In this document: positions 1 through 12,681 of the stretch, one piece after another | Layout of the letters: the number at the start of each line of letters is the position of its first letter | Position numbering within the stretch: the stretch's first letter is position 1 | NCBI RefSeq assembly: GCF_027595985.1 | Contig: NC_073304.1 | Location: forward strand, 219,736,000-219,799,999 | Direction: 5' to 3' | DNA from: Sorex araneus | Lineage: Eukaryota > Chordata > Mammalia > Eulipotyphla > Soricidae | Length of the DNA: 64,000 nt | Translations under genes and position numbers: made by a program | The notes under the pieces: generated by a model | Seen by the model: only the letters and a program-made list of their open reading frames with translations | What the model was told of the DNA's origin: nothing | Database searches by the model: none

Positions 1-159
1 AAAAATGGTCCATTCCATCCCTCATGCGTGTCTGGGTTGCTCAGGAACACCAGAATGCACCAGCCTCCTGCAGCGTGTGATTTTAACTATTCCAGCCCTA
101 GGAACCTTCCTACTCTAAGAGAAACCTGTTAACTACAATGAATGATGTAAAAAGTCTTT

Positions 160-842
160 TCAAGATATCTGCACGCCTATGTTCACTGCAGTATTATTCA
201 GAATAGCCCAAACCTACAACAACCCAAATGCCCAAGAACAGATAAATGGATAAAGAAACTATGGTACATCTACACAAAGAAATACTATGCATCGGCTAGG
301 GGGGGAAAAAAATGAAGTCATGAAACTTGCTTATAAATGGGTGAACATGAAGAGTATTATGCCAAGTGAAATGAGTCAGAGTGACAGATATAGAATGATC
401 ACATTCATTTGTGAGATATTAAAAAAAAACAAAACCATAGTATGAGAAAACCCAAAGACAGTAGAAACAAGGATCAAGAAAACATGGTTGGGGGAGGGGG
501 AGGGGAGTGTAGTTGGAACAGAGAAGGGACCACTATGATAATGATAATTGGAAATGATGACTGAACGAGAACTGGGTGCTGAAAGATGAAAGGATATAAA
601 GTGATATGCCTGATGCCTTTTCATTAACAGTACTGCAAACCACAGTGCCTAAAAGGGGGAGGGGGGAAGAAAGGAGAGGATGGAGGGAAGCAGGGAGGGA
701 GGGAGAGAGGTGTCCACCACCAAGGAAGGTGGGAGGACTGAAGGGAAACTGGAGACACTGGTAAAGGGACTGTGCTGGAACATTGTAGGACTGGAAATCA
801 TGAACAACTTTGTACCTGTGTATTCATGGTGATTCAATTAAA
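160..842 (+). mobile_element. L1 3' fragment (ORF2 end plus 3' UTR)
   Basis: Reads like the end of L1 ORF2 (about 200-300, including a tggtacatctacac stretch typical of the C-terminus), then a G-rich 3' UTR and an A-rich end near 842. It is diverged, with no intact frame. Its tail resembles that of the remnant at 53540-53880. Confidence 0.6.
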
Positions 843-1375
843 AAAATAAGTAAGTCTTCTCACATTCACCAGGCATAAGATAGGTGGATAAGGGCCAAAG
901 AGATAGTACAGGAGTCAAGGCACTTGCTTTGCAATTGATTGTAATCATATTACTTAAGTCATCATAAAAGAAAAAACAAAATAAGTAAGAGAGGCTTGCT
1001 CTTCAGGTGACATTCTCCTCTGAACACGCATCTCTCTTGCTTGTCTGTATGTCTCTTTGCATTTTCCACTCTGAGAAGTCCGTGTTCCTTCTTGAACACA
1101 CATATCCTTTCTTTCTCTGCCCTCACATCTTTCTAAATCATTTTCGTTCAATAAAAACTATCTTGCTGCAGCCAAGAATAGTCAGTCAGAGGAGCTGGAA
1201 GGATATGGGATTTCATCGGACTAATTACCAAAAAGCAACCAAAAGTCAACTTTATTTGTGAGACAGAAATAAAGGCTTACTTCTCTTACAATAAAACAAA
1301 ACAAAACCTATCTTGCTTCACAAAAATTAAAAATAAATAAATAAATGAAACTCCTGGACATGGGAGACAGACAGT

Positions 1376-1713
1376 TCAAAGGGCTAGAGCACAGTCTTTG
1401 CATGCAGAAGTCTGAGTTCAATTCTTGGCACCCCACATGGTCCAGAGAGCGTTACCTGAAATGATTCCTGGGCATAGCCAGGTGTGGCCCAAAACCAAAA
1501 TTAAAATTATCTCTGGTAATGGATACAGATTTCCTGAAAAAGATGGACAGAGCTAGAGACAGAGCAGATTAGATGCTTGTGTCTTGCACATAGTTGACCT
1601 AGGGTTGATCCCTGAGACCACATATGGTACCCCAAATCCGCTAGGAATGATCCCTGAGCCAGGAATAACCCGTGAGCACTGCTGGTTGTGGCTCAAATAC
1701 AAAAAAAAAAAAA
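1376..1713 (+). mobile_element. Two old tRNA-like SINEs
   Basis: Copies at about 1376-1500 and 1550-1713 keep the 'gagttcaatt' type B box and the 'tgagcactgctgg' tail but are strongly diverged. The second ends in a short A run. A still weaker head fragment lies at about 890-950; 950-1370 is AT-rich with nothing recognised. Confidence 0.65.
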
Positions 1714-1769
1714 GGCAACAGACAATAAACAATGGGAAGGAATCAGAGAGAGCTCAAAAGGATGAGCAT

Positions 1770-1952
1770 GGGGACTAGAGCAATAGCACAGCAGGTAGGT
1801 CGTTTGCCTTGCACGCGGCAGACCCGGCAGACCGGGGTTTGATTCCCAGCATCCCATATGGTCCCCTGAGCACCGCCAGGAGTAATTCCTGAGTGCAGAG
1901 CCAGGAGTAACCTCTGTGCATCGCCGGGTATGACCCAAAAAGAAAAAAAAAA
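1770..1952 (+). mobile_element. Shrew-type SINE, form A
   Basis: Near-consensus copy with A tail, 54 bp from the donor side of RETREG3 exon 2 and antisense to that gene. It has a small internal tandem duplication of 'cagacccgg' next to the B box. Confidence 0.9.
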
Positions 1953-2005
1953 TCACAGGAAAGTCAATTTCGAATTCAGATTTTTCTATGTTCTACCAAA
2001 CTCAC

Positions 2006-2112
2006 CTGTTATTTCAGGCCAGATTTTGTTCTTCCACTGATCTATACACACAATAATCATCAAGCTGAAGGCAAGTAAAAATACAAGACGAAGGGATGTC
2101 AGTGCAAAGAAC
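2006..2112 (-). CDS. RETREG3: RETREG3 coding exon 2 (first membrane segment)
   Basis: 107 nt between acceptor CTATAG (ending 2113) and donor GTGAGT (from 2005). It encodes the hydrophobic stretch [15 protein letters not shown] followed by [13 protein letters not shown], the first half of the reticulon-homology domain. It enters in phase 2 and leaves in phase 1. The last complete residue is Thr where I recall human Lys. It is too short to stand out as an open frame and was found by reverse-complement reading of the IDQWK region. Confidence 0.93.
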
Positions 2113-2289
2113 CTATAGGGAAGAAGAACAGAAGATCATCACTCAGGGCAAGAGAAACAATATAGCAAATGAGACACACAGTCAACTCGGGTTTGCTCCC
2201 CAGCTCCCCATATGGTCCCCAGAGTCCTCCAGGAGTAAGCCCTGAGCACAGCAGGATGTGCACCCCAATCTCTCTCTCTCACACACACG

Positions 2290-2333
<44 letters not shown>

Positions 2334-5300
2334 AGATCATCATTATCCAATTAAGCTAATTTCAGAAAAGTTCAGATGTTTATTATAGGTTCTGGGGCAA
2401 ACAGACTTAAGTCCTAGTTATATACCTGGGTAAATTACTTCAACTTTCTGGTTGCAGGGTATTTTTGCTATGAGAGATTATAATGTGCTTCAGTAAAGAC
2501 AGAGGATGAAACCAAATAACGTCTTAAAGCCCCTTTCAACTTTCAAGTCTGTAATTCTATTAATTTCAGAGAGAAATTCATCTTTGGCAACAAGTTGTTA
2601 TGCTTCAAGCTAACACCTTGGGGCTGGAGAGACAGCACAGGGGTTAAGACGCTTGTCTGGTATGTGGCCCACTCCGTCCCATTCCAGCACAGCCTACCGT
2701 CACTTGAAGGAAAGTCAAGATACAGAAGCCCTGTGGGCAGAGCCAGAGTTAAGCCCTGAATACTGCCAGGTGTGACCCCCAAACGAAAGCACACGGAAAG
2801 CAAACATCTCTCTACCAAACTAGACCCTGCGGTGTAGGGCAACAAACTGATGGAAATGTCTAAATATTTAATTCAATTAGATAACTTCTCTTAAATGAAA
2901 GAAGTGAGGCCTAAAAAGGAAAAGTGACTCAGTCACGGTCACATAGAAAATTAGCAACAGACTACACCAGAAAGCCAGTTATTTAAAACTAACACCAATC
3001 TTTCTCAAGCGCTTCCCCAAAACTAACGAGGAAAGGACAACTTCTTGATTCACTTTGTGAGGCCAACAGCAATATTCTGACACCACACTCAGACAGACAC
3101 CACAAGAAAACTACAGACTGATATTCCTTATGGACAGCAACACAAAAATTTTCAACAAAATACTAGAAAACTGAATTCAGCATATATTAAACAATTACAG
3201 ATAATAAATAATTATTAGAATTTTAGTCCAAGAATACACGAGTGATTTCAATATACAAAAATCAACAAATGGTGGCCAGAGAAATAATCCAGCAAGTTAG
3301 GTGCTTGCCTTGCATGCAGCAAACCAGGGTTCAACACCTGGCACCCATATGGCCCCCGGATCAAACCGGCCCCTTTCCTTCCTTTCTCTTTTTTTTTTTA
3401 AGTAAGATTTGAGTGCCACCGTATGAACCAGAGTCACACTCAGCAGTGCTGGAAGGAGAGGAAGGGGAAACGTTTATGCAGTGCTAGAGACTGAAAGACT
3501 GAACCCAGGGCCGAAAACATGCAAGGCCTGTGCTCTACCACCAAACTACACTCCTGGCCCCATTCAGGCCTCAGTTCATGCATTTCTACCCTTATTCAAA
3601 ATGAAAAATCTTTCACAATACAATGTTTTTAAAAACTACATAGGTCCGGCTGCCGGAAGTCACGCCCTCGGCCCACCCTCGGCGCCATCTTGCCACATTC
3701 AACAGAGAAGCGGCCATGCATTCTGGTGAGCAACGTGGCCCGGAAAATGCTCCGGACCCAAATTGGGGCCAGCTACACCGGGGAGCCGAACGGAGGAGGT
3801 GCAGCCAGCACACCTTCTCCGGATGGAGCCCTGGCGACATTGAGCAGCAACTAACACAGCCCCGGGATTCGGGACTGGGACACATCCGAGCCACGCGGCC
3901 ACTAATGCGGCCGCGCAACCTTTTCTAAAACCTGAAAACATACAATCTTTTATTGGAAAACTAACTATCAAATGCTTCCTTAGTAGAGCTATCTTGTTTG
4001 GGTGTGTAACTCCCACAACAATAGTGAGTTTTGTGTTGAAATATGGAACGTAATCAAGGTAAAGAGAAAATGAAGTGAAATTCATCAGTTATACAGTTGG
4101 GGTGTGGGGCGGGGGCAGGGGGTATACTGGGGATTTTGGTGGTGGAATATGGGCACTGGTGAAGGGATGTGTTTGAATACGGTATAACTGAGACATAAAC
4201 CTGAGAACTTTGTAACTTTCCACATGGTGATAAAATAAAAAATTTTTTTAAAAAAAAGGGCTGGAGAGATAGCACAGCGGGTAGGGCGTTTGCCTTGCAC
4301 GCGGCCGACCCGGGTTCAAGTCCCAGCATCCCATATGGTCCCCTGAGCACGGCCAGGGGTGATTCCTGAGTGCAGAGCCAGGAGTAACCCCTGTGCATCG
4401 CCAGGTGTGACCCAAAAAGCAAAAAAAAAAAAAAAAAAAAAATTAAATAAAAAAAAAAAACTACATAGGGTGTGGGGCTGGGGAGATGATAGACTGGAGC
4501 ACCTGGCTCGTATGCAAGAGCCCTGGGTTCGATCCCTACGCCACACTGTCCCCCAGCAGAACCATGAGCAGCCCCCCAGGCACTTCCAGGCATAGCCAAG
4601 ACCTAGAGAGGTTAGGTAACAAGGTTTCAACAGTATCAAGGGGTATCATCTGATGTATGCAGTTACCACACTTCACCACCACCAAAGTACCCAGGACCCT
4701 AGACCACTGAGCTTGTCATTCCTAGTCTCTGTCTCCCCACCCGGTGCTCTCCCCAGGCCCCCATTGTCAGTCTAAGGGTCTCTCATTGTCTGATACTATC
4801 ATTTCCCTTGATATGTTTTTTAAATTTATATAAAATTTAAATTTTTCTAAAATTTTATTTAATTTAAAATAAAAAATTTAATAAGTTTTAAAAATTTATT
4901 TCTGGTTTGGTTTGGTTTCTGGTGCTCAGGGCTTATTTCTGGCTCTGCACTCAACCATCACTCCTGGTGGGGACTAGGGAACCAACTGGGGTGCTGGGGA
5001 TCGAACCTCAGTTAGCCATGTGCAAGGCAAGTACCCTGCCTGCTATACTTAAGCACCAGCCCCTAACTTTTTTTTTTCTTTTTAAAGAGAATGACCACAG
5101 GATCTCAGAGATAGCGCCTTAAGAGTAAAGGCTGCAGCTGTGGTACGACCCTGGTTCAAATCCCTACACAGCCTATGGTGGTGTCCCCTTACCCCCACCA
5201 ACACCAGGGTATAGCCTCTGAGCACAGCCGTTGTGGCCCCCAAACAAAACAGACAAGGGGTAGGTTACAAATGACCTCTTCTCACAACTCAACACAGGTA

Positions 5301-5644
5301 CTAATAATCTAAATAATCTCTCAACTAAAATAGTAAAAAGAATATAGACCCATCACTTTTTTTTTCTTTTTGGGTCACACCTGGCGATGCACAGGGGTCA
5401 CTCCTGGCTCTGCACTCAGGAATTACTCCTGGCGGTGCTCAGGGGACCATATGGGATGCTGGGAATCGAACCCGGGTCGACCACATGCAAGGCAAACGCC
5501 CTACCCGCTGTGCTATCGATCCAGCCCCTAGGCCCACCACTTTTCTCCCCATCTTGCCCCTTACATTATTAAAATTTTAAAAAAAATTGAATTAAACACG
5601 ATGCTCCTTCTATATATTTTTAAAAATCTTTAGCTGTGTGTATA

Positions 5645-5684
<40 letters not shown>

Positions 5685-6931
5685 CCCATCAGGGGTTGCA
5701 GAAGAAGTTTTATTTGTCGATAAATATAAATCCATTTTACATAATTTTTTTAAGTATGCAAAGAAAGAGGGATGGAGGGGAAAAAAAACCTTAGAAATCC
5801 AGTCACTAATGACAACCTTATTCCAATTTTTCCACCCTACACTCAGAGGCTTTAATTATGAGATTAAAGAATGAAAGGTGCTTAACAGAAGCGAGTCTGA
5901 AGAGCTGCCCGGGGCCACTCATCTTCTCTTCGAAGTCAGCTCATCATCCAACAAACAGTAAATTAAACAAAGCTGAGGACAGAGCTCCAACACCTTCTCC
6001 CCAGCGTGCTCCCACCTCCGTGCAACTGCTGTTTCCTCCAGAGTCCTCGAAAGAAGGGCCCCGGAGGGAGGCGCTCCAGGCCGCTGGCTCCCTCCGCTTC
6101 CCGAGCACAATGACAAACACAAACATAAACTGGCATGGAGGATGATAAACTCCCCTAAAAAATGGACAAAAGGCAAACGAAAAACAAAACAAAACAAAAA
6201 ACCCTCTTTCTCCATGACTTGGACTATCTCAGAAGCCTGTACGGTCTCTACATTTGCATGTTTGTGGCTCTATTTAATTCAGCATTTACTGAGTGTCCTT
6301 GACATGGCAAGGCCTTGCAATGAGCAGCCAGGTATAGAGCAAAGCGAAACATGAGCCACACTCCGTGTGTGCTTACAAGGGAACACACATGCTGATGATC
6401 ACAAGGGGGACGTCCAAGCTGGTTTTGACAGATAAATGGTGAGAAGACAGAGCATGGCGGTGTGGGGAAGGAGAGCACGTCCAGATAAGAAGAGCCTGAC
6501 ACGGTTACATTTCAGAAACTGTGAGTAGTTTAATGTAACCGAAACACGGGTGACTCAGGGTGGGGGCGAGAGACAGGAGTCGCAGGCCTGAAAGGGCCTT
6601 CATGGCAAGCTGTTCCACTGGATGTTATCCCTCAGATGAAGATGAATCAGTAGAGTTTCGCAACAGGTGTATATTCTGAGTTATAAAGACTAACACTATG
6701 AGCACCGTTCTGAACAAGGTTAAGCCAGACCCAGAAATTTTTTCTTTAAAAAAAGAATGTGGGGCGCTGGAGTGACAGCACAGCGGGTAGGGCGTTTGCC
6801 TTACACAAGGCCAACCCGGGTTCGATTCCCAGCATCCCATATGGTCCCCCGAGCACTGCCAGGAGTAATTCCTGAGTGCATGAGCCAGGAGTAAACCCCT
6901 GTGCATTGCTGTGTGTGACCCCAAAAAAGCA

Positions 6932-6974
<43 letters not shown>

Positions 6975-9900
6975 TTAAAAAAAAAGAAAAAAGAATGTGG
7001 CTATAAAAGGAACTGATCAGAAAGGATATTTACACAATACCCATCAGATAAGGGGTTAATATCAATGGTATATAAAGCACTGGTTGAACTCTACAAGAAG
7101 AAAACATCCAACCCCATCAAAAAATGAGGCGAAGAAATGAACAGAAACTTTACCAAGGAAGAGATACGAATGGCCAAAAGGCACATGAAAAAGTGCTCTA
7201 CATCACTAATCGTCAGAGAGATGCAGATCAAAAGAACCACGAGATACCACCTCACACCACAGAGACTAGCACACATCCAAAAGAACAAAAGCAACCGCTG
7301 TTGGAGAGGATGTGGGGAGAAAGGGACCCTTCTACACTGCTGGTGGGAATGCCGGCTAGTTCAGCCCTTTTGGAAAACAATATGGACGATTCTCAAAAAA
7401 CTAGAGGTTGAGCTCCCATTTGACCCAGCAATACCACTGCTGGGAATATATCCCAGAAAAGCCAAAAAGTATAGTCGAAGTGACATATGCACTTATATGT
7501 TCACCGCAGCACTGTTTACAATAGCCAGAATCTGGAAAAAACCCGAGTGCCCTAAAACAGACGACTGGTTGAAGAAACTCTGGTACATCTATACAATGGA
7601 ATACTATGCAGCTGTTAGAAAAAAATGAGGTCATGACGTTTGCATATAAGTGGATCAACATGGAAAGTATCATGCTAAGTGAAATGAGTCAGAAAGAGAG
7701 AGACAGACATAGAAAGATTGCACTCATCTGTGGAATATAGAATAATAGACTATAAGACTAATGCCCAAGAATAGTAGAAATAAGTACCAGGAGGTTGTCT
7801 CCATGGCTTGGAGGCTGGTCTCTCATTCTGGGTAACTCAGGGAAGGGACCACCAAGTAAAATGTGGTTGGAGGTCATGTGGGGGAAGGGTGATGCGGGCT
7901 GAATACAGACTAGAGACTGAACACAATGGCCACTCAACACCTTTATTGCAAACCACAACACCTAATCAGAGAGAGAGAACAAAAGGGAATACCCTGCCAT
8001 AGTGGCAGGGTGGGGTGGGGGGAGATGGGACTGGGGAGGGGGGGAGGGATGTTGGGTTTACTGGTGGTGGAGAATGGGCACTGGTGAAGGGATGGGTTAT
8101 CGAACTTTGTATGGGGGAAACATGAGCACAAAGATGTATGGATCTGTAACTGTACCCTCACGATGACTCTCTAATTAAAAATAAACTAATAAAAAAAATT
8201 AAAAAAAAAAAAAGGAACTGATCAACCTCAGGTTCTTCTGGCTATTCCAAGGTTACACTCTGCTTGCCATTTTACAGAGATGACCTGAAAGCACACCTGG
8301 AAAAATAACAATACGTCTCTAAGCAAGAATAAGATATAATAGAAGATCAAATACAGAGTAGAGATTAGAGAGATTCATCTTACATTCACCTTAAGGAGTG
8401 GAGGTAAAATAAGGGATGACTCCTCGGGATTTATTTAGCCCTGCAATGTCTAGTCATTCAGGCCAAAATCATTCACACGCAGCTATTAACAGGACAGAAA
8501 TTTGACAAGACACGCAGAAACATTTCTGAGCAACTATAATCAGCAGGGTAAGTTCCCAGGTAGACAAAAACAACCGCAAATGCACTCTGCTCTAGATCTA
8601 CACCTGTGACGACGCTACGTTAGCTAGGGTTGCCTATTCTTTTCTATCCAGTATGTGCTCATAATCCATTTTTCTTAGCATTTATTATTTCCTTTAAGGT
8701 TGTGGGATTGAGAGTGATGTTCACAACTTTCTCCTGGCTCTATGCTTGGAGGTTAAGTCCTGGCAGTGCTCAGGGATCCAATCAAGTAGGCCACATGCAA
8801 GGCAAGTATCTTAAGTATCATACTTAAGCAAGTATCTACCCTGTTCTATCTCTCTGGCCCTATTTTTCCTTTGCTTTTTTTGCTTTTTGGGTCACACCCA
8901 GCCATGCTCAGGGGCTACTCCTGGCTCTGCACTCAGGAATTACTCCTGGTGGTGTTTGGGGAAACCATATGGGATGCCAGGGATCGAACCTGGATCAGTT
9001 GCATGCAAGGCAAATACCCTAACCACTGTGCTATCACTCTGGCCCCTATTTTTCATTTCTTTTTTTGCTTTTTTGGGTCACACCTGGCTATACACAGGGG
9101 TTACTCCTGGCTCTGCACTCAGGAATTACTCCTGGCAGTGCTCAGGGGACCATATGGGATGCTGGGATTTGAACCCAGGTCGGCTGCGTGCAAGGCAAAC
9201 GCCCTACCCACTGTGCTATTGCTCCAGCCCTATTTTTCATTTCTTAAGAGGCCAACATGTTGGGATCAGAGCAATAGTACAGCAGGTAGTAGCACATCTG
9301 CCTTGCATGCAGCTGGCCTGCAGCTGGCCTGGGTTTGATCCCCAGCATCTCATATATTTCCCCAAGCACCACTAGGAGTAATTCCTGAGAGCAGAGCCAG
9401 GAATAACCTGACGGGGGAGAAGGAGAGGAGGAGGAGAAGGAGGAGGAGGAGGAAGAAGAAAGCAAGCATATTTACTTAAGTTTAGAAAACCATTAAAGAA
9501 ATGAAAAATGAGCTAGTAAACCATCTATGAAAATTTTGCCAAAACACAATTTTTGAACCTGCATCAGAATAAACTCAATGATTAATTTACACAAAATAGC
9601 ACAGAGGGATGTGTTAAGCCATGGAGATGGAATCAACAAAATCCAGTTTGTGGGTCAGTTTACAGGACAAACTGGTTTCTTCAACAAATCAACAAATAAA
9701 GTGCCAAGAGAAAAGAAGACTGAAAAAGAACCACAAAGTAACAGTGATGCTAACATACAAAGACAATTTAAGTAGATTTCACCTGAATGCTGTCACTGTA
9801 TCACTGTCATCCTGCAGATTTACTGAGTGGGCACAAGTTATGCCTCTATTCCTCCCAGCCCTGAGATTTTAGCAGCCTCTCCTTACTTGTCTTTCCCAAC

Positions 9901-12650
9901 GACTGGAAGCTCTTTCAGGGTCAGGAGAATGAGACCTATCGTGACTGTCTTCTGGCATATTGAATACACCATGGGTAGCTTGCCAGGCTCTGCCCATGCA
10001 GGCGGGATACTCTCGGTAGCTTTGCCAGGCTCTCCTACTCTCCTAGAGGTGTGTATATGTGTGTATGTATATATACACATATATATATGCACATACACAC
10101 ACCATATATATGTCATATATATGTCACATGACATATATATATGTGTCACTGTCATCTCGTTGTTCATTGATTTGCTCAAGTGGACATCAGTAACGTCTCC
10201 ATGTGAGACTTGTTACTGTTTTTGGCATATCAAATACACCACGGGTAGCTTGCAGGCTCTGCCGTGCAGGCGAGATACCCTTGGTAGCTTGCTGGGCTTG
10301 GGCGAAGGAACAGAACCTGGGTCAGCCGCGTGCAAGGTAAATGCCCTACCCACTGTGCTAATCGCTCCGGCCTATATATATGCGTATATATATGTGTGTG
10401 TGTGTATATACATATACACACATATACATATACAAATTACTCTATATGATTTGTTGCCTACTGTCTGAACTCCATCAAATATGGTGTGGTAGTTGTGGAA
10501 AATGGGTAGGAAGTGTCTTATAAAGTGTCGCGCAGGCTGGGTCCCTTGGGGTGGGGAGGGTTCTCACCCGCCCTCCTGAGTCCTGTGGCATGGCTATGGG
10601 GGCCTCATTTTATACGCCCGCCCGCCCGCCCACCCGTCTGGGAGGAGCAGCCTTGAGATCTGGAGGGTGGCCAATGAGATTATCTGGTGCCAACAGGGTG
10701 TGGCAGGGTGTGGCTTATGGGTGTGATCCCTGGGTCACCAGAGATTGGGGGAATCACTTATTACTATTACTATTAATAATAATAAGCACAGAGTCAGGAA
10801 AAAGTCCTAAGAACCTCCAGGTGTGACCCAGGACCCCTCTCCCCAAAAGAAGCTCCAATCTTAAGTTTAATATCTGTTCACAGGAGCCTCAAGCCAAACT
10901 TGGTGGCTCTTGCTGGACCATCTGGTGCCAGCTGGGGCTCCCCAATGCAAGTATGCACTCCATTCTTTTGAGCCATCTCTGCACCTGGATGCTAGACCAA
11001 ACTAACTATTTTTTTCAAACTATTTTTTTGGCCTGCATTCAATCCCCGGCACCCCAATACGGACCTCCAAGTCCAATAGGAGCAATCTCAGCACAGAGTC
11101 AGGAATCAGCCCTGAGCACAGCCAGGTGTGGCCCAAAGACCAAGAACACCAAAACAAACAAAACCCAGTATGATGCACTAGAGAGACAGCACAAGGGTGA
11201 AGGCACTTGAAGGTGGACCCTGGTTAAATCCTGGCACTGCAAGCAGTAGCCCCTGAGCTCACTGAGTGTGGTCCAACACCCCCCACATCAAATGATATTC
11301 ATGAGAGAATTGGAAGTTTGACCACTTAATGAAACCACTCATTTTTCATATGTGGCAATGGCAGTGGTATTCTTCATTGTTGATTTTTTAGGGACATATA
11401 ATGAAATGCTTACAGACTGTCTAAGAGCAAGGATTTGCCTCAAAGCGCTAAAGGTGAAAAAGAACTGGGGTATACCCTATTTCCCTGTAAAACTGTCACC
11501 ACTTCATAATCACTGCACCCTGTTCTTAAGACAGTACTGTCAGCTTCTTAGCCCTACCTGGTAATGCTCAGGGCTTACTCTTGGCTCTGTGAGCAGGGAA
11601 CCATATGTGGTGCCAGGGACTGAACTGAGGCCACCTCACAGAAGGATATCTCCTGGATATATCCTGGAGATAGCTTTTTTTCGCCTTTTTTTTCTTTTGG
11701 TTTGTGGGCCACACCCAAGTGGTGTTCAGGGGTTACTCCTGATGGGCCCTCAGGAATCACTCCTGGCGAGCTGGCGGGAACTATATGGGATACCAGGGAT
11801 TGAACATGGGTCAGCTGCATGCAATGGAAGGCAAGCACCTTACCTGCTGTGCTATCTCTCCAGCCCCATGTTTGTCTTTTTAATGTGTTTTTTCTTTTCT
11901 AGGAGTTGGGGCCATTACCTTGTTGTTCTCAAGGATCACTCCTGGTGGTGTTCAGGGGACCACACACAGCGCTATGAATCAAACTGGAGTTGACCACACA
12001 TGCAAGGCAAGTATCTTAACCCCTAGACTATATCTTCAGTTCTGTTGTTTTTTTTTTGGTTTTTGTTTTCTTTTTGCTTTTTGGGTCACACCTGGCGATG
12101 CACAGGGGTTACTCCTGGCTCTGCACTCAGGAATTACTCCTGGCGGTACTCAGGGGACTATATGGGATGCTGGGAATCAAACCCAGGTTAGCTGCGTGCA
12201 AGGCAAACGCCCTACCCGTTGTGCTATTGCTCCAGCCTCTGTTTTGTTTTTTAAAAAAGGTTTCACACACCCCACAATTTTGAAAAAAAAAAAAAATAGA
12301 TTATATAGTGAAATACAGAAGACTCAAAATTGGTCACAAAAAGGAAAACAATTTTAATTGGGCAAATGTACATAATATTCTGTATATGTTTTAAATTTTT
12401 CATAATAAAAAGCTTTTTAAATAACTTGTTATCCACACACCCCAAAATATGGGCACTATCTCTTCATTAAAAATATATTTACAGGGGCCGGAGCGATAGC
12501 ACAGCGGGTAGGGCGTTTGCCTTGCACGCGGCCGACCCGGGTTCGATCCCCGGCATCCTATATGGTCCCCCAAGCATCGCCAGGAGTAATTCCTGAGTGC
12601 AAAGCCAGGAGTAACCCCTGAGCATCGCTGGGTGTGACCCAAAAAGCAAA

Positions 12651-12681
<31 letters not shown>

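Noticed and set aside
4054-4599. Recurring peptides such as [19 protein letters not shown] across the window
   Set aside because: They come from the reverse strand of the abundant SINE, which has few stops; they are not a protein family.
5919-6215. Possible RETREG3 exon in a GC-rich patch of intron 1
   Set aside because: The translation does not match any RETREG3 segment; the true exon 2 is at 2006-2112.
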